Shown piece by piece: positions 51,401 to 61,126 of a DNA stretch of 64,000 nt. Every line of letters begins with the position of its first letter. The stretch's first letter is position 1. The position numbers and the translations under genes were made by a program. The notes beneath the pieces were generated by a model. The model searched no databases and was not told where the DNA came from. It saw nothing but the letters and a program-made list of their open reading frames with translations. The stretch lies in assembly GCA_963210315.1 (NCBI GenBank), contig OY723291.1, positions 434,001 through 498,000 of the forward strand, in the 5' to 3' direction. The DNA comes from Rhynchopus euleeides. Its lineage: Eukaryota; Euglenozoa; Diplonemea; Diplonemida; Diplonemidae.

Positions 51401-52620
51401 GCCTTCTCCCTTGGGAGGCCTTCGCCCTGTGCCAAACTGGGTCAGTTCGCCTCCTGTTTTGCGAGGCGGCTCGCTGTTCTTCTGCAGTCCTGAGCGAAGG
51501 CCCTGCCATGTGATACAACCCGGCTGCGCGATCTCTTATGCGAACGGATCCCACGCAAATCGGCGCTGGGGGCGCCGAGGTGCGTGGGGCGAACGTGAAA
51601 AAAACCTTTTTGGCAGCGGAATAGAATTCAGGAGGAGGGGGTGCTGATTGATGACCTGCCAAAAAGAAAGTTCGCGCTCCCCCAGCGGAGCGCCGACTTT
51701 TGCCAAACCGTGCCGGGTTTTTTTTTCCTCCGGCCAAAAAAAAATTGTTTGAGAAAGGGACTCGTGTGTTTTTCCCACACTTTAGAGCGAACAACCCCCA
51801 TTACCACCTCACGCAACAACCATCCACAAAACAGGCTTCCTGTGTTGCGTCGCTTCGTTTTGCAACAGAACCCCCGCCCCCTCACCCCACCCCCCCCCCC
51901 AGGTGGGATTCGGTTCGCTATTTTTTGCATTTTGTATCGATGCACCTTTGGCCGTCAAAGAAACAGCTCAAAAAATAAAGAAATTGTGACATGGGGGCGG
52001 AAGAAATAACCCACATCCCGCAAACTGGGATGGGGGAACAGGCTGCACACGATAACCTCCTGCTGCACCCTTCCCCGGTATGGTCTGTGCTTCCTCAGGC
52101 CACGCCATGGGGTGTGGGTGCATCGGTGTGTGTCCTCCGCGGAGCAAAGGCCACGGTGGAAACACGGCCCCTGCTCTGACAACAAAATAAGCAAAACAAA
52201 AAAAAAGGACGAACAGCCGGAGGCTTGAACCCCGCCCCGCAGCAACCGCAACAAAACAACATCCGCCGAACTGATTTTCATTCACCCCCCCCCCCCTCCC
52301 CCTCCCCACTCTCTTGCAGGGAACACGTTCCCCACTGGAGGCATGCAACGCACAAATACGGAGGACTGCCAGAGTCCCTTCGGAGATGTGGGGGTGGTGT
52401 GCCTGGCCGCGATGACATGAAGTGTGGCCGATTTCGGGATTTCGGACACTGCGACGAAGCCACTCACGTCAGAAGGGCATCAAAAGCTGCATTCCCGGAC
52501 CCCGCTGGCACCCCGCACACACGCTCACAAAAACCTCTTGATGCACAACGCCACCACAAGCAGAATTTGGCAAATTCTGTCAGAATTCTGTCCGACCATG
52601 AACCACGACGTTTTTTTTAA
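48475..52620. other. Long non-coding region
   Basis: Over 4 kb with no supported gene. Frames of up to 271 codons occur on the minus strand, but they lack domains, overlap other frames and cross homopolymer runs. C- and G-runs are common. I see no clear repeat pair apart from the element that follows. Confidence 0.4.
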
Positions 52621-52622
52621 TA

Positions 52623-52967
52623 CCGTATACGTAAATATTTTGGAACGTAAATATTATGGAACGTAAATATTATGGAACGTAAATATTTTGGAACGCTGGT
52701 GGGTTGGCGTTCCAGATTTTTTTCGTTCCATAATATTTACAGGGCTTTCTGCGACTCGGGGACTTGGACCAGGTGATCGGACGGCATACAGAGTCCCTGA
52801 CGGGACCTACTCGTGCACTTTTCGCGCGATTCCTGACGCAAGCCGTCCTCACCACCGAGTCCCCAACTGGCCCTGTAAATATTATGGAACGTAAATATTA
52901 TGGAACGGACCGGCCAAAAATGGGCCCGTTCCATAATATTTACGTTCCATAATATTTACGTATACGG
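52623..52967 (-). mobile_element. 345-bp MITE, copy 2
   Basis: Reverse-orientation copy of 12226-12570, the same length with very few differences. Flanked by TA at 52621-52622 and 52968-52969. Ends CCGTATACG / CGTATACGG, with repeated GTAAATATTATGGAAC words at both ends and a GC-rich core. Confidence 0.92.
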
Positions 52968-53224
52968 TATCACTATTCTGCCTGGGGGGCCATTCGAGCT
53001 CTTTGAATCTCTTGCTGAGTCAGTGCAGACCCACAAAGAAGATCGCACAACCGCCCTGCCAGGTTTTTTCTTTCTGCTGTGACAAACGAACATACGACTG
53101 ACTAATCCAGAGAGAAGAAGAGACGAAAAGAGGTGGCATTTTTAACGGACCCACCCAAAACGGACTTGCGGAGGAAAGACGACAGGCGATGAATGACAGA
53201 AGGGAAGGGACACGACGCGCTGTC

Positions 53225-53545
53225 AGGAACAATGTCGACCAGTCGAAATCGACAGACGACATGCGTTTCGACCGGTCGTTCGACAGTCGAAAATCGACAG
53301 GTTACCTGTCGAAATACCTGTCGAACGACCTGTCGAAGACAGGTCTTTCGACAGAGGTTTCGACAGGTCGATTTTCGACTGTCGAATTCGCAGGTATACC
53401 TGTCGAAATCGACAGTCGATTTCGACTGTCGATTTCGACAGTCGGTTTCGACAGGTATTCCTGTCGATTTCGACTGTCGATTTTCGACTGTCGATTTCGC
53501 CAGGTATTTCTGTCGATTTCGACTGTCGATTTTCGACTGTCGAAA
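53225..53545. repeat. TCGACAG palindrome cluster, left
   Basis: More than a dozen overlapping copies of TCGACTGTCGA, TCGACAGGT and related words. It can form many alternative hairpins. Confidence 0.85.
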
Positions 53546-53873
53546 TGGTACCCCCGCTTTTCCGGAGTTAGTCAACCCTGAAAAGAGGGGGTACCAACCA
53601 CCCCTTTCCGGGTCCCGCCCCTTCTCGGACTACAGAACCCCGTTTTCACCGCCTTTTCGCCACGCGTGACACTCTCCATCCCACCGGTGTCCCCTTTAGT
53701 GTGTGCAGGGGGCCCACCCCCTACTGCTAGGGGGATTTCATGTGTAGAGTGCACCCAGTGGGTGAAAACGCCCAAAAGCCAAAAAAACGTTCAACTTCGA
53801 CGCATTTTTTTAAAAATACGTTGAACGTTCAAATACGTTGAACGTTTTTTACGTATTTTCTATCACTGCCCTA

Positions 53874-55021
53874 GGGGGGGTCAAATGGGGGTGACAAACA
53901 CGATTTTTCAAAAAACCGGCGCAGAGGCCCCAAAGCCCCCGTAAACCCTCCAAACCCCCCCAGATCGGTCCGGAAACCCATCGAACCCCACTTTTCCACC
54001 ATTCCGGGCACCTCAGGTGCCCGAATTGGGGTGCCTAAATTTTGTGCCACCGTTTGGTACCGTACAGTGCCACTGTGTGGGAGGTTGGAAAAGAAAATGC
54101 CCCAACACACCACATCTGAGGGTTGCAATGCATGTTGCTTGCCAACCACGTCATCCGGTGGGTGTCAGGCGCTATGTAGGTGGCATTAGCCAGGTCTTCG
54201 ATGTGTTCTGGCTTGTATATGTACCTCCCTGCCTGCGGCACAGGCACTGCCTTTGTCCCCCACACCAGCCACAGAGAGCGCATTGTCCTCGGTCCACGGT
54301 TGCTGATTCATTGTGATGCGTTGTATCCTCGAGTGAACGTCACACACTAGTGACACCACCACCCGCCATCCGAGAGCTGTATTGACTTTGCGCGCTTCCG
54401 TTGCATTCACCTCGCCACGCATATTGCACTGTTCAGTACCAGTGCTCTTGGGCCAGGCAAAGTAGACCGCAGCAACTACCAATTCTGGCACACTGGGTAC
54501 CACGACAGCGCACTTCATGTGTTCCCGGAATGTACAGCTCGTGTTGCAACAGTCGTTGTCAACACATCCCGGTTGTGGAGCACTGCTGCACAGGAATCAC
54601 ACGACCATCTGGACTTGTTCCGTACCTACAGGCAGCCTCCCGGTGCATGGTGGCAGGGAGGTACATATACAAGCCAGAACACATCGAAGACCTGGCTAAT
54701 GCCACCTACATAGCGCCTGACACCCACCGGATGACGTGGTTGGCAAGCAACATGCATTGCAACCCTCAGATGTGGTGTGTTAGGGCATTTTCTTTTCCAA
54801 CCTCCCACACAGTGGCACTGTACAGTACCAAACGGTGGCACAAAATTTAGGCACCCCAATTCGGGCACCTGAGGTGCCCGGAATGGTGGATAAGTGGGGT
54901 TCGATGGGTTTCCGGACCGATCTGGGGGGGTTTGGAGGGTTTACGGGGGCTTTGGGGCCTCTGCGCCGGTTTTTTGAAAAATCGTGTTTATCCACGTAAA
55001 AGGGGGGCATTTGACCCCCCC
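53874..55021. mobile_element. 1.15-kb foldback element with TA duplication
   Basis: Inverted arms of about 365 bp (53874-54240 and 54655-55021) starting GGGGGGGTCAAATG, flanked by TA (53872-53873 and 55022-55023). Arms agree closely, with a small insertion near the right tip. A loop of about 410 bp has no gene. Confidence 0.88.
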
Positions 55022-55364
55022 TACCCCCCCCCCCCTCCCCAGCCGAGAGAATATTTTTCTTCTGGCCCTGCATCCAGTGTTGCCTGCCTATGTGTTGCCC
55101 CTGTTGTGTCTGCGCCTGTGCCTCCCTGCCCTGTATTTTTTTGCCCTCACGGGTATCACGATACAGGGCAGTCCCCCCCCTCCTCCCCCCAAAAATCGTT
55201 CGCATCATCTTGGCGCCCATTCCTTCCACTTTCTGTGGATGTCTTTGGTATTTCCGAACGGAATTTTCCAGCGTCAAGACTGATACCTCGCCGTTTTAGA
55301 GTCAGTCACTTCTACCGCCGCTGCGATTTGCGATACGGTAGTTGTGCAGAAATGCTAACATGGC

Positions 55365-56551
55365 TTCGTTCATAAACACCCCCCCCCCCCAGATTGGGCC
55401 TTTTAGCCATTTTTGGCCAAAAATTGGGAATAATCGCATTCACCACCCTCGTCTGCCCCCCACCTGCACTTCGGGGGGTCCGGGGGGGCCACGGGGGACC
55501 CAGGAGTCCATTTTGCTCTCTCATTGGCATGAGAAATGGGGAAAAATACCTTCTCGCGAGCCTGGTACCGGATCACAAAAGAGCTGCCGAAATCGGCGTA
55601 AGTCTTCGTTCGACGAAACAGATGAGGGATCAGATTGCTCGCGGAGTGGTCGTAGTCAGTGTCTCGGTATGCTGGCACCGAGCATCATTCAGCAGATGAC
55701 AGGACTTCGACCTGGAGAGCAAACGCCACATCGTCCACGGGTTCCGGGATGACGGATAGTCAGAAGAGTGTAACATGCCCGTAGGTACAGGGTGTTCTCG
55801 AGGCAAGGGTGAGCCCCGGCGGTCGACCCACTACGATTCACAGAGGACAACATCGATACGAACCAGTGTTCGACGGTGTGCTGATTCGGATGCACAGATG
55901 AGGGTCCCGCAAATCAGGCATCTACCTGCGCTCATTGCAGCTTTGGAAGGACACTGTCTGGTATAACCAGACGGTGGCGGACGAGTGTGGTGAAAGACGG
56001 GTATCATCTGCACAGCTCGACGACCAATTACATGTGTCACACAAGGCCATCCGACTGGTGGCTACTGCACTCGGGAGGGCAGCCCCCAGACGGAGTGAAA
56101 ACATCTGCCGCAGCCAGTAGGACCACCACACGTCGGGGAGGAACTGCAGGATTTGCTCCACTCTGATGGTTCATTCTGACTTTTGTTAGGGGTCTGACAC
56201 TCTGGCGCAACTCTGGCAACTGTATCGACGTCAATGGAGGCGCAACGAACGAAGCCCCTATCAAAGGAGTCCCTGGTTCCCTCGTGGATGACATGTGCTC
56301 TGGTCCGGGTAAATACCAGAAGGCAGGAGAGTCGCAGAGACGGCCTAATGGAGCGTGGAAAAATGATACATTCCCCTCATGATTGTGGGTCTTTTGCACA
56401 AAAATGGCCGGAAAAAGGCCTCCCAAGTGCCCCCGAACCTGTTTTCCCACCTCGAGGGTGGTTGCGAGGGTGGTGAATGCGATTTTCCCCAATTTTCGCC
56501 CAAAAATGGCTAAAAGGCCCAATCTGGGGGGGGGGGGTGTTTATGAACGAA
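55365..56551. mobile_element. 1.19-kb TIR element, non-coding
   Basis: Tips TTCGTTCATAAACACC and the complement, with the match continuing through a C/G run into GATTGGGCCTTTTAGCCA and beyond (about 90 bp per side). No gene in the interior and no clear target duplication. Confidence 0.8.
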
Positions 56552-56685
56552 CCCACATTTAATTTGCTCTGTGGAACCTGGACTGCACCTTCTGGGCTGT
56601 GAGTCTGTAGATAGTTGGACAGTTGCGGAACCCATCCTTTGTGTGCCTCCGACTTGAGGAGCTGTCGACTTCAGAACCAAGGTTC

Positions 56686-56960
56686 AGAACGAAGATGACG
56701 ACCTGCTGTGAGCTGCAAACCTTCTTGACACACCTACCGTATCTGCATTACACTCGTGGTAATTCCATACCCCTGGAAACAGGAGACCGCCGTCTGTTCA
56801 CAGATGGTCTTGAGCGTGGTAGCCATCTTTGCTATGGAGTCACGATTAAGTCTTTGTGGTCACGTGGGCCCATGAGCAGCGGATACACTTGGAGTGGAGG
56901 GAGGGGGTGCGGTTCTGGAAAAGCGGGTCTGAATCTGGTCAAGGACGACTGAGGGCTTCA
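56686..56960 (+). repeat. Direct repeat, copy 1 (about 280 bp)
   Basis: Shares with 57682-57970 the blocks GTTCAGAAC, CTGCTGTGAGCTGCA, TTGACACACCT, GGTAGCCATCTTTGCTATG and GGGTGCGGTTCTG in the same order. The two are clearly diverged. Not coding. Confidence 0.75.
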
Positions 56961-57681
56961 GTTCGAGTTCAATGTGGGTCCAAGGGTACACAGGAGATCA
57001 CTGCTTCATATTCAACCTGCTTGTCATCCTCTGGTTACTGTTCAACGGCTCGAACTCCTCGACTTTCCTTGGCTGACTGAAATGAAACAATACGTAAGTG
57101 CTGCTATTGTGTTGTTCCCCTGACAGAGGAACACAAGGGAAGGGAACTGCAGCTGTCCACGAAGTGGCTCGACGTAGCCACCTCACGCTGCCTAGAGGGT
57201 CGGTTCAGGTTGAAGCAGAGCAATTAAGTGTTAGGGGGATGCCTTTGGTCAAGGCCTTTTCTAAAAAAATTGACCCACGGCGCCTGGTTGTAGCTCGGTC
57301 TACGCCAGGTTCCACATCCCGTCATCGCAAAACGTACACATACACAGAGGCAACCCGCAACGGGCCTCTGTGGTACGGGAGCCTGACGGGAGGAAATTTT
57401 GCCTTTTGGTCACAAAGGCGTCTTCTTTTGGAATAAATTGACCCGCAGGGTGGCTGAGTCTTATCAGACAGGCCGACCTACGTTGAACAGTGGAACCACA
57501 CAACCTGTTCAACCTGCAAACCACCGGGGTGGCGGCTGAGTCCTCATCCCTGCCGTAGCATGCGATAAGCCTACGTCGACCTCCGCTACGGTCTCTCAAC
57601 AACGGTCTTCACCAGTTGAACCGCGCGTCCGGGAAAGCCTGATCGTTTGGATCTTGTCCCTGTGATTCGAAAAACTGTGGG

Positions 57682-57970
57682 GTTCAGAACCAAGGATGAG
57701 GAACTGCTGTGAGCTGCACACTCTCTTGACACACCTGCACGTATCTGCGTTACACTCGTGGGAAACCCGAACCCTGTATTTATACAGGAGACTTCCATCT
57801 GGGACAGTTTCTGTTCCAGATGAGCTTTGACAGTGGTAGCCATCTTTGCTATGGAGCCATCGTCATTGCTATCGTCGTCACTCGGACCCATGAGCAGCTG
57901 ATACAATTGGTGTGGAAGGAGAGGGTGCGGTTCTGAATCAGCAGATCTGAATCTGAAACTGGTAAAGAAC
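57682..57970 (+). repeat. Direct repeat, copy 2 (about 290 bp)
   Basis: Second copy, about 1 kb downstream in the same orientation, ending shortly before the right TCGACAG cluster. Confidence 0.75.
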
Positions 57971-58049
57971 CCCACGGGTCTGAGATGACTCAGTGTCTGA
58001 GTGACCGGGTCAGGTCACTCAGGCTGTCTACCGGTCAGTGAACCAGTAT

Positions 58050-58230
58050 CCGACCTGTCGAAGCTGTCGACAGGTATAGCTGTCGAAATCGACTGTCGAC
58101 CTGTCGACAGTAAGCTGTCGACAGCTGTCGACTGTCGACAGGTCGACAGTCGACAGGTCGAATCGACTGTCGACGGGTCGACAGTCGATTTTGCTGTCGA
58201 TTCGACTGTCGAATCGACAGTCGAAGACCC
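58050..58230. repeat. TCGACAG palindrome cluster, right
   Basis: Copies of CTGTCGACAG, CTGTCGACCTGTCGACAG and TCGACTGTCGA. Counterpart of 53225-53545. Confidence 0.85.
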
Positions 58231-58349
58231 CGACAGCGCGTCGTGGAGGAAGGGGCGGGGGGGGGGGGGGGGGGGGGTAGGGGACCAGATGTACTTGAAA
58301 AATTTGTAATAAAAATTTTTCCGACCCCAAACAAGGGTTATTGGCACCT

Positions 58350-59430
58350 AAAATGGGTGTACCCGCCTCAAAAATATGTCTGGGGACCCAATGAAACTGG
58401 TTTTTCACACTTAGTCGCCCATTTTCGGTCCGAATTTTTTGAAAAATCGGTGAAAAAAGGGGGTTTCGCCCATTATGGGCAAAATCCCGATTTTCATGAA
58501 AAAATGACAAAATCGGGGCAACTAGACCCCATTTTAGGTGGTTTTCGGGTGAAAAACGTACCCTAGACATCCCTGGGGTACATTGTATACCCTCCAGGGC
58601 CTCTAGGACCAGTAGAATCACGTGAAAATGTGTTTTTTTACCCAAAAAAAGGACCCTGCAACCACCCTGCACACACGCTGCACACATCCTGCAACCATGT
58701 TGCAGGCACACTATAACCCAATAACCACCCAGAAACCACTGAGCCTGCCCTATAAGGGGTGTATGGGCCTGTCGGAACAGGTTTTCTACACCGAGTTGCC
58801 CAAATTCGGTCCGAGAATTTGAAAAAACTGTGAAGAACGGGGAATTTGCCCGTGTGTGGTAAAAGTCCTAATTTTTATGAAAAATGACAAAATCGGGGCG
58901 ACTAGACCCCATTTTGGGTGGTTTTCGGGTGAAAAACGTACCCTAGGCATCCCTGGGGTACATTGTATACCATCCAGGGCCTCTAGGACCAGTAGAAGTG
59001 TGTGAAAATGCCATTTTTTTACCTAAAAAAAGGACCCTGCAACGATGTTGGAGGACCCTGCACACATCCTGCAGCCATGTTGTAGGCACCCTATAACCCT
59101 ATAACCACCCAGAAACCACTGGGAATGCCCTAAAAGGGGTGTATGGGCCTGTCGGAACAGGTTTTCTCCACCGAATTGCCCAAATTCGGTCCGATATTTT
59201 GAAAAAACTGTGAAAAATGGGGGTTTCGCCCATGTGGGGTAAATGTCCCAATTTTACGAAAAAATGATAAAATTTGGGCGACTAGACCCCATGTTGGGTG
59301 GTTTTCGGGTGAAAAATGTACCCTAGGCATCCCTGGGGCACATTGTATACCATCCAGGGCCTCTACGACCAGTAGAAGTGCGTTAAAATGCACATTTTTA
59401 CCCAAAAATGACCCTGCAACCACCTTGCAC
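58350..59430 (+). repeat. Three tandem copies of a 380-bp satellite
   Basis: The block ACTAGACCCCAT occurs at 58521, 58901 and 59281, an exact 380-bp period. Other shared blocks are GGTGGTTTTCGGGTGAAAAA, GTACATTGTATACC, AGGGCCTCTA and ACCACCCAGAAACCACT. Copies are moderately diverged. The third is cut short. No gene. Confidence 0.9.
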
Positions 59431-60403
59431 AGGACTCACCCCAGAAAAGCGAAAAAAATGCCAAAAAATGGCCAAAAATGAGGGTTGGTGGGCCCAAAAG
59501 TGGGTAAAAACCTCCGGAAATTCATATCCGGAGTGGGTTTGGGGGTGGGTTGGCACTGTTGACCTCCAGACCTGGATATTTCAAAAAAATTACAGTTTTT
59601 CTCAAGGACATCTGGGGGCCTAGGGGGGGGGGGGGGGGTCAAAATGGGGTAGTAAATGGCTTCCAGATTCTTCCAGACTCCCTGTGGGCGACCTGAGGGC
59701 CAAATTCAGCCCACCCCCCCCACACACCAGGGTGATTTTTTTGACCCTCGTCCGGGTTTGCAATGAAAAGTCCTGAAAAGGCGACGATTTTCGACCCGTT
59801 TTACTGTGAATTTTGCAATGAAGCCTGATGACAACCTTTCCCCTTTTTTGGTATCGACCATCGACCACACCCAGACGCGCGGGACGACCACTTTTTTGGA
59901 ACGGGCGATAGGGACACACTCTACGTATCTGATCACCAAGAAGGGTATCTAGTGCATTGGTTGTCTAGAGGCGTACACAGAGAGGCTTCTTGTGGCACAG
60001 GGTGGAGAGGCAAAAATCTGATATCACTCCTCTCCCCCCAGTTGAATGGTTTGCCATTTACGACCCCATTTACGACCCTTACCTAACTAGGGGGTGGGGG
60101 TGGGGTGGAGAGGGGCAATCTAAATATAACACAAACACAGGAGGGGTGTGGCTGGGCGAAATCCAGAAAACTCATCGACACCAACCCTCTCCTGTTGACA
60201 CAACACACACATGCGTGATTTTTTTTGCGGCACCGAGAAACGTCCCACGGCACCATCCATGCCCATGTCAAGGACAGAGAGGTGCTGTCAGCAGAAGCAA
60301 CGAACAACGTCCGCTCTGACAAGACAATCACGACATTTTGAGATGACGGAAAGAACGTATGCGCCAAACATTTGGTTGTTCCGAATTAAGTGCGGCGGTT
60401 GTG
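59431..60403. other. Intergenic region
   Basis: No gene seen. A long G run with CCTAGGGGGG and GTCAAAATGG near 59.62 kb resembles the tip of the foldback element at 53.87 kb and may be a relic end. Confidence 0.4.
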
Positions 60404-61091
60404 CTAATTCACACTTCCTGCCTTCAGCAGCTGGAGGTGGCGGCGCACCTCGTCAGATGTGTAGCTGTTCATAGGCGACACCCCGGAAGTGTTCTTTGCG
60501 TGGGGGTCAGCTCCGTGCTGCAACAGGAGCTCAACTGTGTCCGCGTGGTCCCACACAACGGCGTCCATCAGGGGGGTGTGCCCAAGGCTGGTGCACTTGG
60601 CGTTGATCGGGGCACCATGGTGCAGCAGGAGTCGGCACACCTCAGTCGCACCTGCCTCGGCAGCCCAGTGCAACGGGGTTGCGCCTGTGTGTGTTGCGGG
60701 AAGGGTGGAAAAAATACGAGAGCGCAATGCAAGAGCGGGACCAGAATAACCTGAAAGAACCTGAAATCATCGCTTCTTCATCACAAAGAACTACCTGGAA
60801 CACAGCGTGGGATTGGTTCAAAATGAAGAAGACTCCAAAAGAGACGTCTGTGATGTTTGCAAACAACGCACTATGTAGACTGCCGCTTGTGAGAGACAGG
60901 GAAGACGCAAGGCACACCTCTGGACGACACAGCACGCGCCGCAGCGCTGCCTTCCCTCTGCAGAAGCTCCTCGCAGCGCTTCAGGTCTCCGGCACGTGCT
61001 GCCACATGCAGCGTTGTATGGCCTGTGCGCAGGGTGTGGGCGGTGGGGAGAAGCGGGCACATCAGACGGCAAAAAAAGGGCTCGGGGAGCT

Positions 61092-61126
<35 letters not shown>

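Larger units (their letters stand above)
53211..58245. mobile_element. Composite TIR element with TCGACAG palindrome clusters
   Basis: The ends CACGACGCGCTGTC (53211-53224) and the complement (58232-58245) enclose 5.0 kb. Just inside each end is a dense cluster of TCGACAGTCGA, TCGACAGGTCGA and ATCGACTGTCGA words (about 53225-53545 and 58050-58230). There is no gene. The interior holds two further TIR elements and a direct repeat. No clear target duplication was found, so the outer limits are tentative. Confidence 0.6.
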
